NCBI GenBank assembly: GCA_015680905.1
Contig: CM027381.1
Location: 558,001 to 622,000, forward strand
Length of the DNA: 64,000 bases
Direction: 5' to 3'
Source of the DNA: Coptis chinensis
Lineage: Eukaryota > Streptophyta > Magnoliopsida > Ranunculales > Ranunculaceae
This document shows, piece after piece, positions 48,219 to 60,551 of this stretch (positions are counted from its first letter, which is position 1; each line of letters opens with the position of its first letter). The notes below the pieces were generated by a model that worked only from the letters and a program-made list of their open reading frames with translations, was not told where the DNA came from and did not search any database. The position numbers were made by a program, and so were the translations under genes.

Positions 48219-51200
48219 TCAAGAAGCCATACAGAGAATGTGCCTTACCTGCTCCATTGTTGCAGGGCCGTCATTCTTCTGTTGATGCTCAGCATCGTCC
48301 AACTGCTCAGTTGCTCCATTCTTAGCATCTACCTCCATTTTGTCATCTTGGGAACGGACGTATGTAGCTTTTTCATCACCTGGAATCTTCAGATCTGCCG
48401 GAAGCTGGCCTGACTTCAGTGCCTACTCAAGTAATAAGGACAAAACGTCAAGTCAAGAATCAACCTGATTTATAAATACAGCATCAAACATGAAATAAGG
48501 CACACAGAAAAGAAAGAAAGATAGTAAATACCTTCTCAAGCCTCGCAACCTCTTCCAGAGTTTGAGAATTCACAATCGCAGCCTGCAAATAAAAATTGAA
48601 CTCAGATGAACATCCAAAGCATCGATAAAGTTTAAGTATCAAGGACTTCCCCAGGCAAATTTTTATGTAAGAATTATTTGTGTTCAATTAAACTAGTAAA
48701 AGGCCAAAAGTTGTTATGTTTGAACCAAGATGTTTCTCTTCCTTTCAAAATTATCCATATTACTAAAATATATATAATATGATTCAAGTAGGGAGAGGAC
48801 ATGGGTTAAGGTGAGATGTGTTACAGTACCAGTAGCAGAAGGAACCTATATAAAAGAATTGTTACAGCAAACTGAATAACTTGAACCGAATGTTGGACAA
48901 ACTGACGTGGCACACTCAGCCCGACATGACAACGATCTCGTGCACACAAATTTGTACTGGGATAAACAAGCTAAAACTTAGTTTTCTAGCTCTCAATACA
49001 ACATTTTATCAATCTCCGTTTTTCTATCAGTCTCTACACTAGCTATAAAATGTCTTCTTCATGGACGATAAACTAATTTTTCTCACTTGAAATTTGTAAA
49101 GTCGAGTTTCTCTTCCTGTACTGTAACAAGAAAAACTGAATGCTCCTTTTGTCCAAGTTCAGCGGAGAGAAATGGCTATAAACACTGCTAAACCGAGATT
49201 CAGATCAACTGTTTGAACAAATACATCAGTCAATGTATAACAGCTTATAAAAAGAGAATTCTATAACAGTGTGAGCTACAAGTTTGAAGTGTGCAAAGAC
49301 TTGTCGAAACTTTTCTCAATGATTTGATTATATTCATTAGTGAAAGATAATGGAGAGTATTCACCATAATTAGCATTTTCATTCAAGTTAGAGAAACAGC
49401 ACTGCCGGGAAGTAGAGAAATCAAGTCCGTTGTCAGATCAACGAACAGAGATCATGGAAGAAATTGATCCTTTAGATTTGTTCTGTTCCCTTCTCCGATC
49501 ATCAACATTGCTTCATTGTCATGGTTAGGCTAACTTTGACTAAATTTCTTTACAGACTCACACCTGGTAGAATTAAATAATAAAGTGTAATATATCACGA
49601 ATAAGGAGACAAATCACGAGATTTGGTTGCCGCATCAGTTTGTCTAACAACATTCAGTTGAAGTCGTAGGTTGCTCTAAGAAAATTTAAAAGAATATAAT
49701 GGGGGAGGAAATATTTCTAAAAAAATTCTTTGAAAGTTTTAAACCACAGAGAAGGAGAGAGAGAGAGTTTGGGGGAAAAAAGAACACATCAGTATGTCCT
49801 AATCTACCATGCCACTGATAATGAAAACTACTTTTCCGTGAGGAGATGTAAGAACATACAATGGGGAATTACTTCACAAAAATATCACATATAGTGTACA
49901 AAATAAGTAATGTACTACAAATTGACCAGAAGTTAAAGAGTCCACAAATTATGACCTACTGTGAGTATGATCCATAGGATATAACGGAATAAGCATCTTC
50001 CTACAATGCCAGCTAATAATAAACAATTCTTTAATGAAGGAAATTTCTAGGACATACTATGAATGCAACAAGTCAACAGCAACCATACCTTAATAGCTAT
50101 TATTTGCTCTGGTGTTGGAGCAGTGACAGTAGGTGTCTGATCTTCCTTGGGAGATTCTGGAACATTCTGAAGCTCTCCTGGTGTAAATGTCTTAGCAGGT
50201 TCCCTTCTAGCTTCCTCCTCTGCTTCTTTTGATGCAAACAAGTTTTCCGCTTCAATTCTCTCCTGTCAATTGAAGATACATAATATTTAGAAACTAACCA
50301 ATATAACAATCGAAGTATAACAAACACTGTATCCTATCAGACAAAGAAACAAAAATTGAATATTTCTACAATGCCCAAGTCGACAGCATCCACAAGGGAC
50401 AAGAATTAAAAAAAAGGCATTGAGGCTTAAGCCTCATGGGCGCCTTGCACGTTGAGGCTCTAGCTTTACAAATTAAAACATGCACACTGTGAGGCTCCTC
50501 AATAGTGTGAGGCGTGAGCTTTGAGGCTTAAGACTTCAGGCTTAGTGAGGCTGAGCCCCACTAGAAATACAAATACCCCAGCCTTTTTTATTACTTCTTT
50601 TTCATTTTTTTGCCACTGTTTTGAGAATGACGATCTTGTAGAGGAATATGTTGATGATATTCTTACTGGCGAATGAAAAGAATGGAGCCTTGGAACCTTG
50701 AAGCTATGAGTCTAGGTCAGCGAATGTCTTATTGTCTTTATGCTTATGACTGCATCTATGCGTGTGTAAGTGGGTGTCTACTGTTTAGTCAGTCGCGACT
50801 ATGTTTATGTTTGAGACTTATGTGACTAGTTAAGTCCCTAAGTATTTCTGTTTAGAATTATACCATAATATCATTCTACACTTGTGTTTTAGCATTATAC
50901 TATGTTGGAGATGTTATTAGGGTGTACTAGGGCAATTTTGTCTTTACACATCTATTCTAATATATTAATAATATATGAGATGCCCGGCTACAATGTGCAG
51001 CCGACTCTACTCTTTCTCTTCCTTTTCTCCTTTGTTTCTCTCCTCTCCTCTGTTTGGTACCTTAATTCTCAACTTACTATATTGCTATGCTATATTTCTA
51101 TTTACCCATCTTTTTGGATGTGTATTTAGACTTAATTTCTGCTTTTCATACATAGAGCACGATGCGTCTGCAACAAGTTAAAACCTTAAGCCTCAGTACA

Positions 51201-53888
51201 TTTTATTTGTGCTATAGTAATTTCATTAGTATGACATACTGTTTCTCTTCTATCTAAATTCACAACTACTTTTTCTTGATTTTTCCAGTCTTTTTTTATT
51301 TTTTTTCTTTTTCCTTTTTGTTTCTGTTTTTTTATTGAGTCTAAGCCTTTGAGGCCTGCCTCAAGCCTCACAGAGGCAGTGAGCCTCAAGGCTCTGATGG
51401 GTCTTTAAAAACGCTGCCAAGGGATGATGATTTTGTGAAGTTGATCTCCACATCAACGAGATCCTCTATGATTTTGAAGGAACATCATAGACCGCAATAT
51501 ATGAAGTAGGTAGAAACTTTAGAGAAGCGGATAAGAGACTGGGTGTGGGATGACAATGATTCCTTTACAATGAAATCATTTTACCCAGTTTTGGCTAAGC
51601 AATATTCATTGGTGGCGCTTGAGGAGAATGAAAGAATCACCAATTTTCCATATAAGCGGATTTGGAAAAACTTTATCCCACATAAAGTTGCTTTCTTTTG
51701 TTGGGGCTCTTACTTGGGTAGAATTCAAATCATTGACAATTTCAATCGGAGAGGTATGAATATCCCCAATGTGTGCGTGTATTGCAAGATGATGGAAAAA
51801 GATGTGGACCACCTTCTCCTCAAATGTCCAATCACTTTCGGAATTTGGATAATATTCTATGCATCTTTCGATATTGCTTGGGTGTCACCATCAAATATCA
51901 AGGAGGCCTTGGGCAAGAGTATTATCATGGGTTCACTCTCTAGCAAAGCCAAATGACTAACGGATCATCTATCAAATGTCATTGTATGGACACTATGGAA
52001 AGAAAGGAACACGAAGATTTTTGAACAAAAGGAAAGGGAGTGCATAAGTTGGTAGTGGAAATCAAAGAACTCCTATTTGATTGGGGACGTGCTACTCCAT
52101 TGTTTATGTTTATGGGTGTAACATTTGGTGATTTCATGTGTAATTGGAATGGGCTAGTAAGATGAGCAAGCTTATTAATTGCCTAATTGGGGAGTTTGAG
52201 TGTGGTCAAGTAGCTCCTTGCTACTTAGACTTTTGAACATTGTAACATTATTATCTTTCTATGAATATGAGTGAATTTTACCGATAAAAAATAAATAAAT
52301 AAATAAATAAAAAATGAAGGAATAACACATTGTCCTTATATTTCCACACCAAGTGTATTAGGGTACCGATAAATGGCCTTGAACGGACACTTACTTCAAA
52401 TTTGAAGTAGTCTTTTATTTAAGTCACAAATGTTAAATTGAGCGGATTCTTGGTGAGAATGATCTCCATGACAAGATCAGCCTAACCAAAAATCAGTATA
52501 TACATTTCCAAACCAATATCAATGAAAAATGAATGATTCTGAATGGGAACTTACTTCAAATCGTCTTTTAGTAAAGTTGCAAATGATAAACTGAGTAAAT
52601 TTTTTGCCAAAATGGGCCCATATTACGTGGCGTCCAAAAGGGTTTCATAAAAAAAAAACACTTGAGTTAAACAAATACTGTTCTTGTAAAGTAAAATTAT
52701 ATGAGATAAGAATAGTTTAGTTAGTTAATTGATTAAAATTCTAAGTAGCTTTGCACAACTTACCTGAGGTTTGAACTTTAGAGATCTTTAATCAGTACTT
52801 TCAAATAGTGATGATCTCCCCAACATGCTTCTTTACAAAAGCAATTCCAGAGAAATGACAGACTACAGATGCAGCCACAAGTGGCCAAGTAACCCTTACG
52901 GGACTAGGTGAGCAAATAGGGATTTGAGATGTCTAGTCTCTGTGTGCACCATTTATTATAAGCTAAGCAAAGCGACTGTGGTTTTAGACTCCACTGCAAT
53001 AGCATGTATTCAATATCATCACCACAATTTTTGAAAGCTAACTTAGAGTTGACAATTTAATAAAAAATCCAGCAAATTGTGAATTAGCACTGAAGCAGTA
53101 TAAGAAAGAAAGCACAGTATTGTCTGAGTATGAAAGGCAAGTGGGGAACAGATAAGTGGTGACAGTGATAAATATTCATGGATGCTTTGCGTACGAGATT
53201 ACCTTATGTTTGACTTTGTTAAAATCCAAAACGCGCAGAGATTTTAATTTGAAGATGACATAGAGACGGTAATTGGGTTTCTTGGTAATGTTGTTATCCA
53301 AGAGAGTGAGGAAGCGCAGCTTTGTTAGGGAGGCAAGAGGGTCGATCTCAACCAAGTTAACAAGACGGTTGTTTGTGAGAACCAAAGTATGCAGCTTTGG
53401 TAAGTAGTCTGTAAAGAAAATAAGATGTAAGCTGATGCAGAGAAAAGGAAAGGAATGAGTGAGTGAGTGAGTGACCTCCAATATTGAGATTGATGCGGGT
53501 GATTCTATTGTTGTTAATAAGCAAGGTGCCGAGTCGAGCTAAGAAAGGAAAGTTTTCAAGCTTGACAATCTCATTATCAGACAAATCAACAGTATCGAAT
53601 TGGTCCTGCCAAATAATGAGAGAATGAACAGCACTGATTAACATGTACGTCGAAAATTCATTCATTCATTCATTCATAATAATAAGTACCTCAGTGGCAC
53701 CCAAATTTTCAAGAACAGAAATTTTATTTCCTGAGGAATAAAAGAAAAATAAAAGAAAAAAAGAGTCAGTGTTAGTACGAAGACGAAGAAAGACGGGAAG
53801 ACGTACCTCTGAGGTCCAACTCACGGTCCGAAACGGCATTGAAAAAGTGAGGGCTCTTCCATATCAAGTCCGCCGTTAACCTCACCAT
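48219..53888 (-). CDS. U2 small nuclear ribonucleoprotein A' (U2A'), seven exons, apparently intact
   Basis: U2A' is a leucine-rich-repeat protein that with U2B'' binds stem-loop IV of U2 snRNA in the spliceosome. Exons (- strand): 53888-53807, 53730-53690, 53605-53476, 53408-53203, 50262-50089, 48582-48532, 48422-48219; all GT/AG and in phase. The product starts MVRLTADLIWKSPHFFNAVS, then LRRs (ISVLENLGATEDQFDTVDLS, LARLGTLLINNNRITRINLN, LPKLHTLVLTNNRLVNLVEI, FLTLLDNNITKKPNYRLYVI) and the LRR cap (LKSLRVLDFNKVKHKERIEA). A charged tail ends IPGDEKATYVRSQDDKMEVD ... GPATMEQ. If read through, the last exon gives 295 residues and ends HILCMAS. However, CAG/GTAAGG after ATMEQ is a strong donor, so a further small 3' exon is possible. 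A GA-rich microsatellite lies just 5' of the ATG (53894-53935). Intron 4 is ~2.8 kb and holds transposon debris. Confidence 0.93.
50413..51415. repeat. Inverted GAGGCTTAAGCCTC-rich segment in U2A' intron 4
   Basis: Both ends are rich in short palindromic GAGGC/GCCTC motifs: GGCATTGAGGCTTAAGCCTC at 50418 and GCCTCAAGCCTCACAGAGGC at 51357. The right end reads CTTTAAAAACGCTGCCAAGG outward, and both flanks contain AGGGA. This resembles the sub-terminal repeats of a ~1 kb non-autonomous hAT-like element. The middle is AT-rich with no coding sequence. Confidence 0.4.
51421..52312 (+). mobile_element. 5'-truncated LINE fragment in U2A' intron 4
   Basis: 51543-51956 encodes the zf-RVT region found at the C-terminus of plant L1-type ORF2: YKRIWKNFIPHKVAFFCWGS, RRGMNIPNVCVYCKMMEKDV and DHLLLKCPITFGIW (Cys/His finger C-x2-C...H-x4-C). 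It ends at a TGA, but NVIVWTLWKERNTKIFEQKE follows in another frame to ~52050. The sequence ends with a (AATA)n tract at 52289-52312, a LINE-type tail. It is antisense to U2A'. No RT catalytic part is present. Confidence 0.75.
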
Positions 53889-54063
53889 CACAACCTCTTT
53901 CTCTTTCTCTTTCTCTTTCTCTTCTTTCTCTACTTCTGTTATGTCGGCTCAAACCCACAGCTGCCTCGGGCTTGGGCTTAAACACTTCAAGGTCTAGTTT
54001 CTAGGATTTTTCACAAAAGACTTTTTATAAGTCAACAAAACCTTGAAACATATGACAACTAGC
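53889..54063 (-). promoter_or_regulatory. 5' UTR / promoter region of U2A'
   Basis: Immediately upstream of the ATG on the - strand is a GAGAAA microsatellite (53894-53935), probably within the 5' UTR. No TATA box is obvious, as is common for housekeeping genes. Confidence 0.4.
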
Positions 54064-54536
54064 ATTTCACCCGGCCATGCCCGGATTGTTTTATTGTATG
54101 CTTTAAATATTTGGGTTTACCTGTATTTTGGGCTTAATTTTTATAAAATTATTAGAGTCAACTATATTTAACTGGCTTAGTCCATTTTGGCGACATGGGG
54201 ATATAAAAAATGGGGAGAAAAACAAAAGGAAGAAAAAGAGAAATCTGAAATTTTCAAAAAAAAATAAATCAAAAAATAAATCAGTCGATTTACTTTCACC
54301 CCGCCATGCCGGGATTGTTTCATTGTATGCTTTAAATGTTTGGGCTTACCTGTATTTTGGGCTTAATTTTTATAAAATGCTTAGTCCATTTTGCGACATG
54401 GGGATGTAAAAAACGGGGAGAAAAATAGTGAGATGGAATGATAGATCATTAGGGAACCTTTATAGCTTAAAAAAAAATAGAAAAAGAGAAATCTGAAATT
54501 TTCTGAAAAAAATATAAAAAAAATAAATCAGTCGAA
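54064..54536 (+). repeat. Two-copy ~230 bp tandem duplication upstream of U2A'
   Basis: TTTCACCCGGCCATGCCCGG (54064) and TTTCACCCCGCCATGCCGGG (54294) open two copies that share ATTGTATGCTTTAAAT, ACCTGTATTTTGGGCTTAAT, TTAGTCCATTTT and AAAAAGAGAAATCTGAAATT. Copy 1 carries an extra ~18 bp (AGAGTCAACTATATTTAACT region), and the spacer differs. Confidence 0.8.
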
Positions 54537-55361
54537 CCTCACATTTCAACAATCTAAAGGAATAATAACTATATAATATCCGTTAAAAACCACTGATGAA
54601 TCTTACTTAATATACTACTCAATTTATGGACAATAGTACTTGATAAAGTAGAATTTATCTTTCTTTCAATAACAAATTCAAAATGGAAAAGTCATTGAAC
54701 AATGACATTTTAAGCCGAGTTTGAATCAAGCAAAGTGAAAACACAATCGAAGTTTGAATACCTCTTTGAATCTCATCGATTTTGTGTTGATTTGTGAAAC
54801 TTAATGGATCATTCACTTTCCCAACGGGAGAGCTTGGACCAAAGAATGTAAAGCTTGGCATTGAAGCTACGGAGATGAGAGCTCCAAGCTATTTGACTCA
54901 TGACAACTACTAAATGAAAAGCCTCTCGGATCTGAGCAAGGTGTGGCGGGCACAAAAGAAGAAAATGACAATTTGCAAGTAAATGCGGGTGAAAACTCTC
55001 CCTTCGCTTCTCCAATAAGAGGAGACTCGGAACCAAAGGTGATATCTTGATTCATTCAATCGACTCCATCTTCCACATATTCAATATCCTTTGTAACTTC
55101 CATTAAGCAACCATCTTATTAACCAAATAAATCAATTACTAACTCTCATAAGTACAACTAATTAAAAAATCATGAACATATACAGAGTATATACAGAGCT
55201 ATGTTTCACCAATGACTTTAGCACAAACTCCTTCAAGCCTCAGTTACTTAATATAATATACTCTTAGATTTTCACCCATTGATCCAACCAAATTACTTGC
55301 AGAGCCATCGCCAATTGTTGCTCCAAAAGGGATCCCTTGACCATAGCTCTCAGAAGCAAAG
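54537..55361. other. Intergenic DNA, no supported gene
   Basis: Short - strand frames at 54809-55055 show no family I recognise; they could be old 3' parts of the neighbouring zinc-finger pseudogene. Otherwise AT-rich. Confidence 0.4.
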
Positions 55362-56690
55362 TTAGATGCCATCATCTACCAGCTCGTCACCGTCCACGGT
55401 CAATGAGCTTCTTTCTACATTATCGACCTCCCTGCATTTGCAACGTGGTTCATTAACTGTACTCCCACCACCCTCGATGTTCCGGTTATGCGTACTTGGT
55501 CCCCTTGATTCAAATGAAGCTGCACGATCACCAACCTCACTTCCTGAAGGCTGCCCAATCCCTAGCAATCATAAGATTCGGATCAACGGTCGAGAAGTCC
55601 TAGATTTCGATCAGAAAGCCACATAAGCTACAATCCAACATAGGTGACCTAGATTCAGATCTTGACTCAGGAAAAACTAATTTTTTCTTTCTCGTGTCTC
55701 TTTTAAGAGAAGCAGAGATTGCATGTTTGATAGGTCCAGGATGATGTGAAGGCGAGTAAGTTTGCATTAGGACCAAAGGGGCATTCATCTCTAGTCGATT
55801 GGCGGAGCTTTCTTGATCTGGAATGCTAAGAACCCATCTTGGCTCCCATCCACACAAAGCTAATCAGCTTTTGGACTGTCAATGAAAAACATTAACCAAT
55901 GTAAAATGAAAAGGTTGAAACTTCTACTTCGAGTAGCCAAATAATATATGTTTATCAAGTCACCAGCATGAATAAATATTTCCACATATCTTACATGAGA
56001 ATAAATGCAAAAAGTGTTATCTCGACTGATGAACTCTATTCCTTGTATGTAATATGTTTCCCTAGCCAAAGTTTCTGACTGGGCTAGAAGACGATTAATT
56101 TGTGAACTCCTAGAAAGTCGCATCTGACTAATTGCGAGGCAAAGACAAAACGAAAGGGAAACAAATTGCAACAATCCGTCACATCGATCCTTAAAGCCCC
56201 CAATTAGTGCTGAAGGTGGGGTTGGAGGAAACTGAACCGAGCTTTCCACACAGCTATTTCCCCTCCAAGGACATGAGGTTTCCGGCGCTAACATTAATTT
56301 TGCTTGGCAAAGGCTTTACCGGCATTATTAGCTTGAATAAAACAGATGAGATTGACTCTTTTGTTAGAAAAGCTCATGGAGAAAATGAAACATAAAACAC
56401 AACTCCCCATTAAATTTAATATAGTATTATAAATTAATAACTATGATATTAATATGGTATTATTAAACTAACAACTCGAGGACAACAATGGTTCACCTTC
56501 GGTTGGTGTCCACAATGCAAACAAAACAAAACTAAGATTTGAGCCGCAAGATTCACATACAATTATATCAACATCAACACTCACCCAACCTCTTCGGGCG
56601 TAATCCAATGGTCTCGCAATCTGGAAAAAATAAATAGGAGTCAAAACAAAAAACAAAAAAAAAACATAGAATATAGAGTATGATAGCAAA
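55362..56690 (-). pseudogene. C3HC-type (NIPA-like) zinc-finger protein pseudogene
   Basis: Plant C3HC/NIPA-like proteins are nuclear zinc-finger proteins related to the animal SCF subunit NIPA. On the - strand: 56620-56490, after acceptor TTTTTCCAG, encodes ARPLDYARRGWVSVDVDIIV and CESCGSNLSF, the first Cys pair. 56330-56000 encodes AGKAFAKQ and, shifted, CPWRGNSCVESSVQFPPTPP, SALIGGFKDRCDGLLQFVSL, QMRLSRSSQINRLLAQSETL and DNTFCIYS. After an intron, 55880-55600 encodes QKLIS and, one base shifted, LCGWEPRWVLSIPD, HHPGPIKHAISASLKRDTRK, SRSESRSPMLDCSLCG. Then 55590-55362 (DPNLMIARD, VDGDELVDDGI). Frameshifts fall at KQ/ML, LIS/LCG and within the last part. No N-terminal exon or C-terminal half is found. 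Confidence 0.7.
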
Positions 56691-56949
56691 AATCATTGGC
56701 TCTAGTTGTTTTTTTTTTTATGCCAAGCTAATTGTATAAGTTGGCAAATATTTTTAGAACAATTGTTAACATGATCTGCAATGCAAAATTAATTACCAGT
56801 AAGAATCAACACGGTAAGTACTTCATTCAATCTTAAAATGCACTGACATTGCTAATTGGTTGTTGGAATTTCTATTCAAAGAAGAAGAAAAATTACGTTG
56901 TTTATAGTTTAGATTGAATATATTTCAAAACCCCAAAAAATACAGAATA

Positions 56950-57354
56950 GATGTGAAATAAATATGCTAAAAAAACTTACAGATCAATGGACTGATTAAA
57001 CTGCTTCTTTCTTCGTCAATCGTGAGTTCTTCAATCTTGGCGGTTGAGAACTCGTGGGATTTTGGTCTTTTGGGTGTTTTTTATTTTGCGGACTATTAGA
57101 AGGTTTAGAAGGTTTTTTGTTGTTTTAGGATTCATAGCTTAAACTTTGAAGGGGTCAAAGGTTTTTTTGTTTAAGAATCAATTTTTGTGTTTTTATGGCT
57201 CGTAGTTCTATCACAAATCCTTTTTTAAAGTGGCGTCTAATTGTTTTATGTATCTTGAAAGCATCTGCACGATCTCGAGAGAATCCTACGACTGAATTAC
57301 CTGAGATTGAGTACTTGTATGTAATAACCGATGAACATGTCCTAGATAGTAATT
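56950..57354 (+). repeat. Copy 1 of a ~400 bp dispersed direct duplication
   Basis: About 95% similar by eye to 61898-62290. It contains a + strand ORF from ATG 57195 (ARSSITNPFLKWRLIVLCIL, KASARSRENPTTELPEIEYL) that runs 91 codons, whose first 53 codons are shared with the other copy. I do not recognise the protein. The second copy ends at GATAGTAATT, where the second MULE begins. Confidence 0.85.
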
Positions 57355-59017
57355 GTATGATTGGGAGTCAAATTACCTGTGGCTCACAATCCGAAAGGTT
57401 AGGATGCATTGTATTCATGAAACATTCACCACTTTATTGTCATAACCTACAAAATCGACACAAAAAATGAAAGTACTAATAAATTACAATGCAGTTCATG
57501 GATTATAAGAGATAATTGAAATAATTAGGCATAAGGGATCAAAGCATACATCTTGCAAAAAGAAGAGTACTAACTGGTCTTAATTTTGATGAACTATGTT
57601 TCCAATCGGTATTTGTTTAATTAAGAACATTATACTCAAGAACACCACACATCTAGTACTTTCGGTTAGCATGCTGCAAATTTTTCTTTGACTATACTTT
57701 CAGCAAGCTTCTTTCCTACACAAAACAATATATTAATCATCTACCAATCATAATACGGGTAAACATTGTACATTTTACAACCCATTAGTTGGGCTTTAAA
57801 ATTTACAAAGATATTGCTTCCACTTCAAAATTTTACATAGTTTTATAACAATCTGCATTCTTTTAAAGTATTTCAGTGGAGGGGAACACGTGATTTAATA
57901 AAAATTCTCAAGGGAAAATGTTATTTTGTAGAGAGATAAAGTAAATACTGCAAAGTGCAAACCCATAAATCAACTATGAGTCATTGACAAATTCAAACAA
58001 TGCTATCTCAAATAGTCAAATATATAAGGACAAGACTGGGAGTACGATTCAAAGAGTTCTCAATGTGAGAACATAGTGTACACACTAAAAAGTAAAAAAA
58101 TACAAATGCTTTAACCATCAGTGAATATATCAGTCAATCTAACCCCTCAATAGTCAATACAATCAATCAACTAACCGACGACGTTGAAACTTTATTGACG
58201 TAACTATATATGTACACTTGTAAATTACCTCATCATGATCCTAAACTCTTCAAAACTAAGCACACCATGGCCATTCAAGTCAAAAGTATGAATAATACTT
58301 TGACACTCTTCAATCGTTCTTCAATTGTTGTTGACATAAACAACAATGCTAGGTACAAAATTTGAACTGCCTTCCATTGCACTTGAATGAACACTTCTGT
58401 TTATTGGGTGTCTACCAAATTTCAACCTGGATAAGAGTTGGTTTACTAATTATTGACAAATGACAAAATGAATAACACTGGAAGGTATAGGAAACATGAA
58501 GTGCAGCCTTCTTGCCATTATGCCATGCATGACACTTCCTATCAATTGAAAAAGAAACTAAACAACGAAAAACAATTGAGCAAGGCTTTGGCTAGATTAT
58601 CGATGTCACACTTTCACCCAAAATAACTGAAGCCTAGAACCTAACTACGGTTCACGTTGTAGCACTATCTAATGCCAAGAATAAAAAGTACCCAGAGATG
58701 TTCAAGTGTAGCAGAATATGACACTATTTTACTCATTTATGTGTTTGTTTCCACATTTATTAACATCTTGAAAAAAAAATATTTTGATCAGTTGGGGAAC
58801 CCCCCTGTAATATACAAACTAAATTTGGAATTCCGTCAGTTGACATTGTCCTAACCTACATTTCTCTGTTCCTAATGCATATTGTAGGATGAATCACGTC
58901 ATGAAAGTAAGTCCCAATAAAGCATCACCCTGTGAAAACCTTATTCCTTATTATCTTCTCTGACTCTATCAAACCCAAATGTCTTATCCCATTCTCTTTC
59001 AACCATCTTTCCTTCCC
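57355..59017. other. Intergenic DNA with one EF-hand-like remnant
   Basis: Mostly AT-rich without coding signal apart from the EF-hand-like segment at 58229-58315 (listed separately). The right end carries the left copy of the 16 bp target duplication of the neighbouring LINE (59018-59033). Confidence 0.45.
58229..58315 (-). pseudogene. EF-hand fragment of a calmodulin-like protein
   Basis: The - strand encodes IEECQSIIHTFDLNGHGVLS followed by FEEFRIMMR. The loop D-x-N-G-x-G-x-L-S-x-x-E-F has the EF-hand spacing, with Asp 1, Asn 3 and Glu 12 in place, and is flanked by helices as in calmodulin-like proteins. In frame upstream is a TGA about 12 codons away, and no second EF-hand is found nearby. 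At 29 residues it is only a fragment; chance similarity is possible but the 12-residue loop fits well. Confidence 0.5.
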
Positions 59018-59649
59018 CTGTCTATACCCCATTTTTTTTTTTTTTTGGTAGGTAAGCAGGGTTGTTATAGAGGTCCCTTACCCCTTTGCATTAAAGAAAG
59101 AAAAGTCAATTACATTCTTGCATATACTTTGCCTATAACATCCTCATAGACAATTTTCTTAACATCCTCGAGAACGAGCTAGGTACAATCTCAATAAAAC
59201 TTACAAGTAGGAATATTAGCAGCTAAGGCATCGCTAATTTGTTAGCCTCTCTATATGCATGTGTAATAGTAAAATGGTCTAAGTGTCCTATGTAGTCTTG
59301 TATCTCCTCCATTAAGTGGTTTGCTTGCCATGGGTGTCCTTGTTCTTCATGAAAGACACCACATTACTTTCGAAGTCCGATCGGTGGCCGCAATTCTTCT
59401 AATGTTATGCTTCTTTCGCCAATTTGAGTCCTTGCTTGAGCCCGTAGAGTTCGATAAGTGCAATGGTATTGTATTATGTCTTCCCTTTGCTGCAATGACT
59501 TCCCCTTATGGTCCCCGATGGCAGCAGCCCATCCTCCTTGAGTGCCTTGCAAGGTACCATCGTGTTCAAATTGTATATGCCTTCTTCACCTCTCTCCCAC
59601 TTACATTTCTTTATCTGTTTCATGTTGACTCTATATCAATGTTCCATAA

Positions 59650-60551
59650 TGCCATGAGTCGACTTCTCTTAGGTCCTTCATCCATTTTGAATTGACATGC
59701 CGCAAAGTTTTGTTTTTGTATCACTCGAATTAGAAAAGAGGTTTGTTCAGCCATGGTGTGAGCGTTCTTGAAGATTCTGTTGTTCCTTTCTTGCCACACT
59801 CCGTATACAAATCCATTGAATAAGAGCCTCAATGCATCCTGTTCACATCCTTTGCCAAGTCCTTTTTCCAAAGACCCATTCAACCTCTTTTGACCAAGTT
59901 TGTTCCCTTTGTCTATTATAGCCTGCACTTTGAAGTAGTTTCTTCCATACAAATTGTGAGTAAGTACAATGGAAAAATAAGTGTTTTTCTCTCTTTTCCC
60001 TCCAAGAGAGAACACACAACTCGAGTGGACCACCTTCCATTCTCTTAATTTACTCAAGGTCTTCAAACCCTCATTGAGTGCTAACCAAGTGATAAATGAA
60101 TGTCGAGGTATATTGTTTGAGAACCACCCAATACCATGCCAATTAATGGTTTGTTTTGAGTCCCTCAGGGCTATGATAAGTGTCTTTGAGCTTAAACTCA
60201 CCTCCGGGGAATCGACCGGACAATTTTATCCTCGCCTCTGCCTATGCTAACAACCTCTTCCATTTGCATAATAATATCCGGTAAAATTACCCTAATATGA
60301 TGTGGAATATTCCACCTACCATTCTCAAGCACGTTAGATACATTTGCATTCATTCTACATGTAGAATCAAGAATTAATGCTTGTGGAAAGTCTTAAGGAT
60401 ACCTGCAGGATGCCAAGAGTCTAGCCAGAACTTGGTATTGTCTCCATTTCCTATCTGGTGAAGTGCAATTGGAGAAGCAAGCTTACGGTCATGAAGAATG
60501 TTCCTCCAAACCCACGAGCAGTCATTTGGGACCTTTAAGTGCCAGAAGTTC
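59650..60551 (-). pseudogene. LINE ORF2 C-terminal (zf-RVT) region, degenerate
   Basis: Continues ORF2 after a TAG at 60552. Pieces in several frames: VPNDCSWVWRNILHDRKLAS, WLDSWHPAGIL, NIPRHSFITWLALNEGLKTL and KREKHLFFHCTYSQFVWKKL. The last is the finger region (C...H-F-x3-C) as in zf-RVT. FNGFVYGVWQERNNRIFKNA follows in the frame ending at 59620. At least three frameshifts and two stops. Confidence 0.75.
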
